Source: Chloropicon primus (Eukaryota > Chlorophyta > Chloropicophyceae > Chloropicales > Chloropicaceae). Taken from it: a stretch of DNA of 64,000 nucleotides. Numbering within the stretch: position 1 is the stretch's first letter; every line of letters begins with the position of its first letter. Below the pieces are notes generated by a model. The model was not told the origin of the DNA and did not search any database. It was given only the letters and a program-made list of their open reading frames with translations. A program made the position numbers and the translations under genes. Shown here piece after piece: positions 11,520 through 20,993 of the stretch. The DNA is taken from contig CP060760.1 of assembly GCA_023205875.1 (NCBI GenBank), positions 768,942 to 832,941 of the forward strand, in the 5' to 3' direction.

Positions 11520-14500
11520 ATGGTGGATGCAAGTCGAGAGACCAAGCTGCAGAAAGGGGACCGCATCAAGGTAAGCAGCAGACACAGGCTTGCCAAAGGA
11601 ATGAGAGATTGTGATCTGGGAGGCCTTGTGCTGACTCTCTCTCTCTCTCTGTCTTCGTGTTTTTGTTTTCTGCAGGTGTTTCATCCCGTCTCCGGGAGGT
11701 GGAAGAAAGTTGTCGTGAAACAAGTTCGAGTGAGGCGATCCAGAATACAAGTCTGCAGCGACGAGGATGCCCCCAGCAGTTCTTCGTCGTCACCAGAGGA
11801 TGCTCTGGAGTGGCTTGACTACAGCCAGGTTAGGTACAAGAGGACGAGAGAGTGCCGTGGTGCTTCTCGCAGGATCGAGGAGAAGAAGAAGAAGGCGACG
11901 GCGGGAGGCAAGCCGGAGCAAGCCGACAGGGTGAAGCAGCTGGTGGGTGGAAGGAGAGTGAGTTCAAAGAATCCAAAGGGAAAGGGGAGGGAAAGGGGGC
12001 CACGTGAAGTCGGTGAGCCGAATGACGTGGTGACGCGAACTCCGAGGACGCCTCCCCTGACAGGGAGAACAGAAAGCAGGAAGAGAGATTATTCACAGTC
12101 TCCATCGACGTGGTGGCTGCGAACGAAGAAAAGGACAAAGTCTTCGTCGTCGAAGAAGACAAGTAGCGGTGAAGGATCACCGCACAAGTGCGCTTCTCCA
12201 TCAACCTTGGCTCCTCGGACACCTGAGCTGACACTCTCTGATGTCGGGCAGGCAGGCAAAGCGGAGAGGATTGCGCATCGATCCAGGAGAAGGCTCGACT
12301 TCGATCAGAGTGAATTCTCCGAGGAGCAGAATGGGCCAAAGGCAGAGAGCAAGCAAGGGAGAGTGGCGGAGTCGCTCGAAGATGAATTTGGCGTTCCGTG
12401 GGAGACGCAAGCGGTGCCAAACTTCACGCTCAAGCTCATGCTTGCGGAGCTCATTGATTTGAAGGGCCGGACAACCAATGTAGCGTGCATGAAGGAGAGT
12501 GAGAGTAAGCAGGTCGGTGTGCCTTTCCGACCCCTGCCCCACGTGATGTACAAGATGGATTACATCCACGCCGAGAATCCAGTCTCGCAAAGGACGAGCT
12601 GCTGCATACAACACGGGATCTTTCCGACGAGAGCTTGCGTCATGTCCGACAGCGAGCAGGACGACTACAGGAAGTATTTGCTGAGGCCGGCGGAGAGGGT
12701 TGCAGGGGTGAGGGCTTGTGGAGATGCACACTTTATTGAGATGAGGTCTTTCAGTGACGTGAAGGTCTACATGAAGCAGAATTCTTCCGTCATTCTGAAT
12801 TACAGGTACAAGGACGACGTCATCCTTGAGCCGTGCAGGACGGACCGCTCGATCAGGAAGAGCGACGTTCAGATTGTGCTGAACTTGAAACGGAACTTGA
12901 ACTGTTCGGTGGAATTGAACAGACTTGCATCTAGTCTCGATCAGAATCTGAAGTTGCCTTCGCTTGGGCTGAGACTTGATTTGTTCATCTCACCGGAGCT
13001 GAAGAGTAGGCTGACTACGCCAGACGTTTCCTCGCTCGTTGCCGTTATCGCCGGGGTGGAGAAGCATTTGACAGAACTCATTGTTCAATGGAACGCTGAG
13101 GTCTTCGTGAATTATTTGGACGCGTTGGAGGCAAGGGCTGGACAAGCAGACTGCGGAAACGCACCACCCAGTTCTGTAGCACTTGGCGAAAAGACCGACG
13201 CTGGCATCCGCTTCAAGGCTTTTCTCGAAAGGGTGGATGTCTTGGGCAGGCGCTTCTGCAACATCGACTCGCGGTCCATCCTGTCGAGGCTCAAGAATGA
13301 CGTTTCCATCATCAAGCTTTTGCAGATGTTTTCCTTTCAAAGCACCTTGCTGTATTCGTCCATACTCGTGCTGATGCGTGTCGACACGGCGCTAGCGGGC
13401 AAGGACAGCAACTGCTTGCTGAAGCAAGTTCACATCTTGTCCAGGAACGACTGTCGAGACTCGTTTCGGTACGAGATGATCGCAAAGGAGACGATCTGCA
13501 AGTCAAGCGAGGGGCACGGGTACCTGAAGACCGAGTTCTTCTTTCCGAAGGATTTCATTCCAGACAACTACAAGGACGTCGTGCTTCCGTGCGATTACGA
13601 CGATGCCCAGAAGCGTTATCCTGCAGGCGTTACGACGTACACCGGCCTCTTTTCGGAAGAGGAGCTCGAGAATGTGGAGAAGAGGGTCTTGGACATCGAA
13701 GCAAGCTTGGAAGGCCGGCTGCTGCCGGAGAGTTGCTACGACCGGAGCCAGAACCAGTCCTCAGTCAGGAGGACCAAGCTGTTCTTTGGCGCAAGATACC
13801 TTTGGACGAAAGAGCAGATCGCTGGTTTTGAGTCGAGCAGGGCGGGGGGAATCAGGCTGAACGTCCCGCGGGTGCCCAAGTGGGTGAGGGACTGCGTCGA
13901 GGAGCCGCTGGTCCAAAGCGATATCCTGCCCAAGGACTTCATCAACAGCTCTGCAATCAACATCTATCACGATGGAAGCGAGGGCATCCAGAGCCACTAC
14001 GACGACGATTCGCGCTTCGCGAGGCCTATTGTGTCCCTGAGAACGTTCTCGGACTCGAGGCTGTCGTTCGGGACAAAGTTTTTCGGTTACGTCAACGGAA
14101 GCTTTTTCGTGCCGATGCCGAGAGGGTGCATCACGGTGATGGAAGAGAAGGGCTACGCTGCCAACGGGATCAAGCACTCGGTCAGAGCGGTGGACATGAC
14201 GGGGAAGAGCGTTGCGATCATCCTGAGGCACGTCCACCACAGTTGCATGGTGGAGGCGAAGAAGATCTTCCTGGAGGAGAGCAGAGCTTGGTTCGAGGAC
14301 CTGAGCCTGGAGCATAGGGAACGAGTGGTCCTGGACGAGGACACCAAGAAAGCCAGGGCTCAATGCGGCCACGTGGTCAACAACATCCTGAGGCAAGTGC
14401 AGCAGCAGCTGAAGGAGGAGAGGAAGGAGGAGGCCAAGCAGGAAAAGAGGGTGATCGTCGAATGCAAGAAGGTCGTGAGCGACCTGCTGAGCCAAGTTCA

Positions 14501-14801
14501 GAACAATTTGCGGGCGGAGAGGAAGCTCGCGGCGGTCCGGGAGGCGGAGGAGAGGAAGGTCAGGGCCGAGTGCGCCCAAGCCGTGAAAGTGATCTTGCAG
14601 GGAGTTCGGCAGCACTTCCAAGTCGAGAGGCAGATGAACACGATCGTCCGCGGCCTGGTCACGGCGGCGGTGAAGCACGTCAAGGAGGAGCAAAAGGTTC
14701 GAAAAATCGTGGAGGCAATCACAAAGTCCGTCTCCAGCGGCAAGGCGTACAAGTTCTTCGCCCCGAGGAAGCCCAGTGCGTCGAAGAAGACCTCCCAGTA
14801 A
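11520..14801 (+). CDS. AlkB-like 2-oxoglutarate/Fe(II) dioxygenase with Tudor-like N-terminus and C-terminal coiled-coil repeats
   Basis: Begins at ATG 11520. A likely intron at 11571-11675 (GTAAGC..TTTTCTGCAG, 105 bp, itself open) gives 1058 residues. After splicing the N-terminus reads GDRIKVFHPVSGRWKKVVVK, a Tudor/chromo-like beta-barrel pattern ending in LDYSQVRYKR. A basic, Ser-rich low-complexity segment follows, then an unrecognised domain. The C-terminal third holds an AlkB core: HxD in SHYDDDSRF, a distal His in IKHSVRAV, and Arg in VAIILRHVH. AlkB enzymes oxidatively demethylate nucleic-acid bases; the substrate here cannot be told. The tail holds three related helical units (NILRQVQQQL, DLLSQVQNNL, VILQGVRQHF) that probably form a coiled coil. 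The first 11 codons are duplicated upstream in the two SDH1 chimeras. Confidence 0.8.
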   Translation: MVDASRETKLQKGDRIKVSSRHRLAKGMRDCDLGGLVLTLSLSLSSCFCFLQVFHPVSGRWKKVVVKQVRVRRSRIQVCSDEDAPSSSSSSPEDALEWLDYSQVRYKRTRECRGASRRIEEKKKKATAGGKPEQADRVKQLVGGRRVSSKNPKGKGRERGPREVGEPNDVVTRTPRTPPLTGRTESRKRDYSQSPSTWWLRTKKRTKSSSSKKTSSGEGSPHKCASPSTLAPRTPELTLSDVGQAGKAERIAHRSRRRLDFDQSEFSEEQNGPKAESKQGRVAESLEDEFGVPWETQAVPNFTLKLMLAELIDLKGRTTNVACMKESESKQVGVPFRPLPHVMYKMDYIHAENPVSQRTSCCIQHGIFPTRACVMSDSEQDDYRKYLLRPAERVAGVRACGDAHFIEMRSFSDVKVYMKQNSSVILNYRYKDDVILEPCRTDRSIRKSDVQIVLNLKRNLNCSVELNRLASSLDQNLKLPSLGLRLDLFISPELKSRLTTPDVSSLVAVIAGVEKHLTELIVQWNAEVFVNYLDALEARAGQADCGNAPPSSVALGEKTDAGIRFKAFLERVDVLGRRFCNIDSRSILSRLKNDVSIIKLLQMFSFQSTLLYSSILVLMRVDTALAGKDSNCLLKQVHILSRNDCRDSFRYEMIAKETICKSSEGHGYLKTEFFFPKDFIPDNYKDVVLPCDYDDAQKRYPAGVTTYTGLFSEEELENVEKRVLDIEASLEGRLLPESCYDRSQNQSSVRRTKLFFGARYLWTKEQIAGFESSRAGGIRLNVPRVPKWVRDCVEEPLVQSDILPKDFINSSAINIYHDGSEGIQSHYDDDSRFARPIVSLRTFSDSRLSFGTKFFGYVNGSFFVPMPRGCITVMEEKGYAANGIKHSVRAVDMTGKSVAIILRHVHHSCMVEAKKIFLEESRAWFEDLSLEHRERVVLDEDTKKARAQCGHVVNNILRQVQQQLKEERKEEAKQEKRVIVECKKVVSDLLSQVQNNLRAERKLAAVREAEERKVRAECAQAVKVILQGVRQHFQVERQMNTIVRGLVTAAVKHVKEEQKVRKIVEAITKSVSSGKAYKFFAPRKPSASKKTSQ

Positions 14802-14867
14802 CGGTTTCTTTTTTGGTTTGGTTAGATTACAAATTACTATATTGTTTCGTCGTCGTTTGTCAACCCA

Positions 14868-16457
14868 TCACTCGGCCCTGGCCTGCAGAACCACGTCGAT
14901 GGTGACCATCTTGCCCTTCCTCCTCACGGCAACTTGCGCCGAGGTTCCTACGTCGCACAGCTCCAAGACACTGATGATGTCCTCGGCACTGCTCACGTCC
15001 TTGCCGTTGACTTTGACGATCTCGTCTCCGAGGGTCACTTCGCCCCAGGAGCTCCTGCTGGTGCCCAAGAGCCCCGCCCGGTCGGCCCCGGATCCAGGAA
15101 CAACGGAGAGAACCAAGACGCCCGCCAGACCAAGCTGCCTGGCTTGCTGGTCCGCGGCGCAGTTCACCCCAAGGGACGGCTTGATGACCTTCCCGTGCCT
15201 GATGATCTGGTTCACGACCCGCCTCACCGTGTCTGCGGGGACGGCAAAGCCGACGCCTGAGCTGGCTCCCGACGGGGAGAGGATCATTGTGTTCACCCCG
15301 ATAAGCTTGCCCTGGCTATCAAGAAGGGGCCCACCGCTGTTACCAGGGTTGATCGCCGCGTCAGTCTGGACCACGCCCCTAATGGGGCGGCCCGTGATCC
15401 CCTTGATGTCCCTCCCCACCCCACTCACAATGCCGGTGGTGAGGGTCTGGTCCAGACCGAAGGGGTTTCCTATCGCGTAAACCTTTTGGCCCACCCGCAA
15501 GCTGTGGGACGAGCCGATGGACAGGGGCACCAGAGTTTTTCCCTTGGTCACCGTGTCGATCCGAAGCACCGCGAGGTCCTTGTCGGGCTCCGCCCCAACC
15601 AGCTTGGCTTCGAAGGACGTGTTGTCAGCCAAATTCACTTTCGCCTTCTGCGCGTTCCGAACGACGTGGTAGTTGGTGACTATGTGCCCAGCCTGGTCCC
15701 ACACGAAGCCCGACCCCGTGCCGAGGGGTATCTCGCTTATGTCGAGGGAGAACTGCTGCTGCACGAGCGAGCTCGTAGTTATGTGGACAACAGAGGGAGC
15801 GCTCCTGTCGAACACCTCTATGGTCCTCTGCTCCTCCTGCAGCAGGCCGCTGTGGCTGGGGCTCTGGGGACGCACCTCCCGCCCCCCCCTCGACACAAGG
15901 GCCTCCAGATCGCTCCTCAGGTGGGGCGAGAGGGAGTGCTCCGCGGACGAAAGCCGGTCCACTAGCTCCCGCTTCTCGTAACAGTCCCTGTAGTCGATCC
16001 CCGCCGAGTCCAGGAAGTGCTTGAGCTGGGCGACAGTGAGACTCTCGTACCCCTCCGCGGCGGTCGCAAGAGGTCGAAGGCCAAGCCGATCGAGCTTTCG
16101 CCGCCCCTCCTCCCCCGTGCGAACCCGCTCCAGCCCCGAGGGACTTGACCTCGCACTTTGTGGCACGTGCCCCTGGCTCACGAGAGAGTGCCACCTGTGC
16201 CGCGACACCGGAGTGAGCGCGGGCACCTGTCCCCGAGTGAGCGCGGAACTCCGGTGCAGGAAGCACGCCCCCCTCGTCGATGCACGCCGCAGCAGGAACG
16301 GAAGCATCAGTCCTCGTTGCCTTCCGAGCTCGGCCTCTCCTCCTCCTCCCCGATCCTTTATGCTTGCTTTTGCTTTCAGAAAAGGGGGAGGCGAAGGGGG
16401 ATCGAGGAGGGGGAGGGGTTGATGTTGATGTTGATGATGGGACGGGAGGCATCGCAT
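14868..16457 (-). CDS. Deg/HtrA-type serine protease with PDZ domain and SAP-like motif
   Basis: Trypsin-like protease of the DegP/HtrA family. Numbering from the Met at 16307, the catalytic triad is His (TNYHVV, about 213), Asp (DKDLAVL, about 243) and Ser (GNSGGPL, about 322). One PDZ domain follows, with GDEIVKVNGKDV. The first ~50 residues after the 16307 Met (MLPFLLRRASTRG) are Arg/Ser-rich and look like an organelle-targeting peptide; an upstream in-frame ATG at 16457 also exists. Between targeting peptide and protease is a helical SAP-like stretch (YESLTVAQLKHFLDSAG..). Plant Deg proteases act in plastid lumen or stroma and in mitochondria; the compartment is not certain. The stop is 66 bp from the converging AlkB-like gene. 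Confidence 0.9.
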   Translation of the reverse strand: MRCLPSHHQHQHQPLPLLDPPSPPPFLKAKASIKDRGGGGEAELGRQRGLMLPFLLRRASTRGACFLHRSSALTRGQVPALTPVSRHRWHSLVSQGHVPQSARSSPSGLERVRTGEEGRRKLDRLGLRPLATAAEGYESLTVAQLKHFLDSAGIDYRDCYEKRELVDRLSSAEHSLSPHLRSDLEALVSRGGREVRPQSPSHSGLLQEEQRTIEVFDRSAPSVVHITTSSLVQQQFSLDISEIPLGTGSGFVWDQAGHIVTNYHVVRNAQKAKVNLADNTSFEAKLVGAEPDKDLAVLRIDTVTKGKTLVPLSIGSSHSLRVGQKVYAIGNPFGLDQTLTTGIVSGVGRDIKGITGRPIRGVVQTDAAINPGNSGGPLLDSQGKLIGVNTMILSPSGASSGVGFAVPADTVRRVVNQIIRHGKVIKPSLGVNCAADQQARQLGLAGVLVLSVVPGSGADRAGLLGTSRSSWGEVTLGDEIVKVNGKDVSSAEDIISVLELCDVGTSAQVAVRRKGKMVTIDVVLQARAE

Positions 16458-16522
16458 GATCTTTTGGCTCTCGTCGTCGACAGATGTTTTGCGGATGCTT
16501 TCGATTACAATGAGTTGTATTT

Positions 16523-18055
16523 TTAGGAGCTCACCCTGCTGAGGAAGTCGAAGTAGTCAGGGAAGGTTTTTCTGGTGCAGCCGGGGTCCTTGATAGTGAT
16601 GGGGACGTCGCCGCAAGCCGCGAGGGAGAATGCCATGGCCATCCTGTGGTCGTCGTAGGTGTCGATGGAAGCGGGGGTGAGTTTGTTGTCCTTTGGGGGG
16701 ACGATGTGGCAATAGTCCCTGCCCTCCTCCACCTCGGCCCCGAGTTTCCGCAGCTCGGTGCAGATGGCCACCATCCTCTCCGTCTCCTTGAGGCGCCAGT
16801 TGTACACGTTCCTGATGGTCGTGGGGCCCTCGGCGAAGAGGGCCACGACGGCGAGAGTCATCGCGGCATCGGGAATGTCGTTGCAATCCACGTCGATGCC
16901 CTTGAGCTTGCCTCCGGAAGCGGTGGGCCCGGTGATGGTGATCTTGTTCGGGTGCCACTCGACCTTGCTCCCCATCATCTCCATGACGCTGGCGAACCTC
17001 ACGTCCCCTTGCAGGCTCTCGCTGCCGCACCCCTCGACCGTCACCGTGCCCCCGGTGATCGTGGCCCCGGCCAAAAAGTACGAGGCCGAGGAGGCGTCGC
17101 CCTCCACGTAAGCCGTTCCGGGCGACTTGTACGTCTGGTTTCCGGGCACGAGGATGTCCTCGAAGGTCTCGTCGTACTCCAGGTTGATGCTGAACCTCTC
17201 CTGCAACTTGGCAGTCATCTTCACGTAAGGCAGGCTGACCAGCTCATCCTTGATCTTGATGCGCACGCCCTCTTCCTGCTTGCAGAGAGGGGAGGCCATG
17301 AGCAGAGCGGTGAGGAACTGGGAGCTTGCGCTCCCGCTGATCTCGACCACGCCGCTCGGCATGCCCTCCGCCACGATCTCCACGGGGGGGCAACCCGTGC
17401 CCAGGGTGCACTCCGCCTTGACGCCGAGCTGCACCAGGCCGTCCACGAGGTCCTGAATGGGCCTCTCCCTCATCCTTGGGTTGCCGTCCATCACGAACTT
17501 TCCTCTCCCCGCGGCCGCAACCGCGGCAGTCAGGGGCCGCATCGCCGTCCCGGCATTCCCCAGGTAAAGCTCCTGCCCCTCCGAGTCGAAGGTCCCTCCG
17601 CAGCCTTCCACCACCACCGTGTCGGACTCGCCGTCGTCCTCTATCTTCACGTTGAGCTTGCTCAAGGCGGCGAGCATGTACTCGATGTCGTCGCTCCTCA
17701 GAAGGTTCTCCACCTTGGTCGTCCCCTCCGCCAACGCGGCGGTCAGCAAGATCCTGTTCGACAGGGACTTGGATCCCGGGAGCTTGACAGTCCCCTCAAT
17801 GACTCGGATGGGTTCGAGTACGAGTTCCTCCTCGGCAACGTTGCTCCCCGCGGCGACCTTCACCGCCCCTCCTCGTTCCCTCCCCCAGGTCCTCTGCCCT
17901 CTGCTCTCGCGCAAGGCCACGGCCCCCTGCAACCCAAACCTCTCCCTCCTCCTCGTCGTCCTCCTCCTCGTCGTGGTCGCGGTGGTCGCGGTGGTCGCGG
18001 TGGTCGCGGTCGCGGTCACGGGCATCCTCCTCACGCCCTTCATCCTCGTCCTCAT
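16523..18055 (-). CDS. EPSPS: 5-enolpyruvylshikimate-3-phosphate synthase (plastid, plant type)
   Basis: Sixth step of the shikimate pathway: phosphoenolpyruvate plus shikimate-3-phosphate to EPSP. The frame is single-exon and about 510 residues from the ATG at 18055. The first ~70 residues are basic, with runs of Ala-Thr-Thr coded by a GGTCGC/GGTGGTCGC microsatellite near 17980-18015, consistent with a plastid transit peptide. The mature domain shows [13 protein letters not shown], the PEP-binding [24 protein letters not shown] and the C-terminal [20 protein letters not shown] is the class I (glyphosate-sensitive plant/enterobacterial) form. It is a monofunctional gene, not the fused AROM polypeptide of fungi, which fits a plastid-bearing host. 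The frame extends further upstream only from a non-ATG codon. Confidence 0.95.
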   Translation of the reverse strand: MRTRMKGVRRMPVTATATTATTATTATTTRRRTTRRRERFGLQGAVALRESRGQRTWGRERGGAVKVAAGSNVAEEELVLEPIRVIEGTVKLPGSKSLSNRILLTAALAEGTTKVENLLRSDDIEYMLAALSKLNVKIEDDGESDTVVVEGCGGTFDSEGQELYLGNAGTAMRPLTAAVAAAGRGKFVMDGNPRMRERPIQDLVDGLVQLGVKAECTLGTGCPPVEIVAEGMPSGVVEISGSASSQFLTALLMASPLCKQEEGVRIKIKDELVSLPYVKMTAKLQERFSINLEYDETFEDILVPGNQTYKSPGTAYVEGDASSASYFLAGATITGGTVTVEGCGSESLQGDVRFASVMEMMGSKVEWHPNKITITGPTASGGKLKGIDVDCNDIPDAAMTLAVVALFAEGPTTIRNVYNWRLKETERMVAICTELRKLGAEVEEGRDYCHIVPPKDNKLTPASIDTYDDHRMAMAFSLAACGDVPITIKDPGCTRKTFPDYFDFLSRVSS

Positions 18056-18366
18056 CCTGCTCGATCGATCCCTTCTCCGTTCCCTTATCCACTTTGGCGC
18101 CTCTTTTGAGGAGAGCGTCGATCGATCGATCAAGGAGAGCAGAGGGCGATCGATCGATCGCGCGCGGCGATGGAGGCGACGGGCTAGAGGGGACACGATC
18201 ACGATCGAGGAGGGGGAACCAGGACGGAGACACCACCAACGACCCACACGACAACACAACTGAACTGAACTGAACAGAAGAGACAAAAACGAGACGAGAC
18301 GATTGAATTCTGTTTGCGTTTGCGGTGGAGAGGGAAGGGGTTGGATACGGCGAGTGTTGGTGGAGG

Positions 18367-20661
18367 ATGGGGCCGGTGGGTGGAGAGGGGAGGGAAGAGG
18401 CGCCGGGGCCGCGAGAGGAGGAGCGGGGGGGAGGGAGGCCTGGGGGGGTGGGGTCGGACGGGGAGAAGGGAAAGGGTGGTGGAGGGGAACTAGGGGGAGA
18501 AGGTGGGGTCGTCGTCGGGGGTAAGGTCAGGGAGGCCAAGGACGAGACCGACCTCGTTCTGGGGAACGGGGATGGGCTGGGGGATGGAGACGCGGCGGCA
18601 GTCGATGGGGACGACGAGAAGGACGGGATCACCGAGCAGAACAAGGCCAACGACCCGACGTCGACGCCGGAGGAGGGCGCCATAGCCCTCGTGGGAGGGG
18701 TGGGCTGCGACTTCGTGTCGCGGGTCTTGTCGACCTTCGCGCCCCAGGAAGCTGTGAGGGACATCCAGGAGAAGACCAAAGTCAGGGACACGAGGTGAGT
18801 GACCCGGAAGCACCATCCACTTTCGATTACGAAAAGCCAACTGACTGCTCGCACGCCTCGCTTCGCCTGCTCCTCGTTTCGCAGGTACAACTCCGTGTTT
18901 GGGCTGCTGCAGCAGATGGGCAAGAGCAGGGCGGAGGTGAACAAGAGCTTGCTTGGCTCGCTGACCCAAATACTGCTCAGGAGGATCCACATGATGAAAG
19001 CCAGCGAGGAGGACGCCATGCTGGACTTGCTCGAATCGAGCTTCATCTACATCAGAATTCCGGAGGTGAGGAGCATTCCCATCGCCGTGCTTGAGAGGCT
19101 GAAAGCGGTTCCCAACAACTTTTTGAAACAGCTGAGCGCAGACAAGGCCGTGTTCGACAACTTGCCCCAATCCGTGCAGAGGCAGGTGTGGGAGCTCGAC
19201 AAAAGCCTCCTGCAGCAGCACGTCTCGCCCCTGATTTACCAGTACAGCTCCGAGAAGCACACGACGCTCTCCTGCTTGAACATGAACGAGGAGAACCCGA
19301 ACAAGAAGTTCAGCAGCATGTCAGTTCCCTCGGTGCACAGGCAAACGTACAGGAGCGCCAGCGGGGCCCTCAAGAAAATCACCTCGATCATCGACAAGTC
19401 CAACAAGATCTACAAGTACATCGTGAACCTTTGCTTGACCTTGTACCGGGAGTCGGAGAAGAACTTCATGTCCAAGGAGGAGCTGGCGTACTGCAGCTTC
19501 AGGTCGCAGCTCCTCATGACGCTTCACGATGGGATGAACGAGATCCGGACGGCGGACCCGTGCCACCGGTTGGCTTGGGTTTTGGACGTGTCCGTGAAGG
19601 AGAGGAAGTGCGGGGAGAAGAGGGTGAACGAGCTCATGCAGATTTTCAGGCGGTACGACAAGCAGAACAGGAAGAAGCGGGCAGGAAGGGGCCAGGACCT
19701 GGATCCCCACGGAGGAGGAAGCACCAGCCAGCCGGACGAGAGCACCGTCCTGGGGGAGATGGGGATGATCCTCAGGGACCCCCCCGTGTACTTCTTCCTC
19801 GCGAGGGAGGTCTTCAAGAGGCTTCAGGCGGTGGTGACCGGGCACGGCATGCCAAAGCAAGACGATTCCCTGATCTTCCTGTCCAGGCTGCTCCAGATCG
19901 CCGCCGAGTGCCGGTCCATGCTGCGGGAGAAGTCGTTCAAGTTCTACAAGGTGGACAACGGCCTGGTTCGGGACTTTTACCCCCGGGTCTGCGCCTCCCT
20001 CATCGACAGGGCCCTGGCGATCAAGGGCAAGCAGGTGGACCCGAGGGCGGTGGACCCCAAGATGACGACCTGGCTCGTCACCAACGGGGTCGCCCAAGCA
20101 GTCTACCAGGCCTTTGCGCTCGACTGCCTCGGCAAGAAGCCCCCAGAACTCGCGGAGCAGTCCCTGATGACAGTCTTCATGGCCCTCTCCCAGCTCCCAA
20201 GCAAAGCCATGGTGGAGTGGAGCCCCTTCATGTACTCCCTGTGCGAGAAGCTGGTCTCCCTGGTGACGCAGAAGGCCATCAAGACGGACGCCAGCCTGTG
20301 GGAGCTCGCCGTGGACCAGATCCTCCTCAAGGCGGTCAACTACGAGGTGGAGGTTCACAGCAAGCTCCTGCAGCTGCTGGAGGCGGCCTTCTCGTCCGGC
20401 GAGCTCGGCGCCGACAAGGTCGTGAGGTACCTGGAGCAGGCCCTGGAGAACTCGGAGAAGAGCAGGAAGAGGTTCAGGAAGAAGCAGATGAAGCTGCTCC
20501 ACGCCATGGAGGACTCTGGCAACGCTGGCAACAGCAGCGACGGGGTGAACGACGGGATTCACCCGTCCTACAAGAGACTGGCGAGCAAGCTTGGGGACGA
20601 CGCCATCCCCGCACAGACAAAATTGTACGATTACCTAAACCAGCACCAGCAGAAGGTTTAG
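18367..20661 (+). CDS. NELFB: Negative elongation factor B (NELF-B/COBRA1) homologue
   Basis: Two exons, 18367-18794 and 18885-20661 (intron of 90 bp, GTGAGT..TTCGCAG), joined in frame to 734 residues. Exon 1 is Gly/Glu/Asp-rich at first and then enters the conserved helical domain. Agreement with animal NELF-B runs through the protein, for example [16 protein letters not shown] and [20 protein letters not shown], with conserved spacing of the DPCH motif followed by W.LD..V.ER. NELF holds RNA polymerase II in a promoter-proximal pause. A basic linker ([17 protein letters not shown]) and the glycine-rich N-terminus are extra relative to animals. It is divergent from EPSPS, with about 310 bp between the ATGs. 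Land plants and yeasts lack NELF, so the presence here is notable. Confidence 0.85.
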
Positions 20662-20993
20662 AAGACTTTCTTCTTTGGAAGTTTTCATAATATATCTATA
20701 TGTTATCCTCGCGGTGCCGCGCAACAATGGCGATCACGGCAAGATGGGCTGGGGACCCCGGCCATGGGCATCCTCCCCCCGAAGAGACAGAGACGGTCCC
20801 CCCCTTCCCCTCCTTGTCCCAAGGGACCCTCCTCCCAAACCATCCCACCTTAGCCAATCGTCGCTTAGGTTTGTGTTTGTCGTAACGGCGGAAGGGGGAG
20901 GGCGGGGGTTTCGGTTTCGGAGGCGCGCGCGCTAGAGAGAGAGGAGGACGGGGGTTGGGGGTGGAGAGACGCGCGAGGGAGAGCGAGAGCGAG
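20662..20993. other. Intergenic between NELF-B and diacylglycerol kinase
   Basis: About 330 bp holding an AT-rich patch (20690-20705) just after NELF-B, probably its 3' processing region, and a GC/purine-rich stretch before the kinase ATG. No gene is seen. Confidence 0.5.

Larger units (their letters stand above)
1..11552. repeat. Tandem segmental duplication, unit ~4.4 kb, about 2.6 copies in window
   Basis: Bases 1-2760, 2761-7158 and 7159-11552 are nearly identical in order and sequence, with a period of 4394-4398 bp. One unit runs from inside the 3' end of an SDH1 gene, through a complete minus-strand two-domain cyclase gene, to codon 11 of an AlkB-like gene. The unit joints are visible at 2760/2761 and 7158/7159, where the sequence AAGCTGCAG is followed by CTGGAGAAC. 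In the last unit AAGCTGCAG continues instead into the rest of the AlkB-like gene (11553 onward). The first unit is cut by the window edge, so the total copy number is unknown. The array implies an ancestral order SDH1 (plus), cyclase (minus), AlkB-like (plus), followed by two unequal duplications. Confidence 0.95.

Noticed and set aside
18056-18286. N-terminal extension of EPSPS to 18286
   Set aside because: The extension begins at TTG, not ATG, and is low-complexity; the ATG at 18055 gives a plausible transit peptide.
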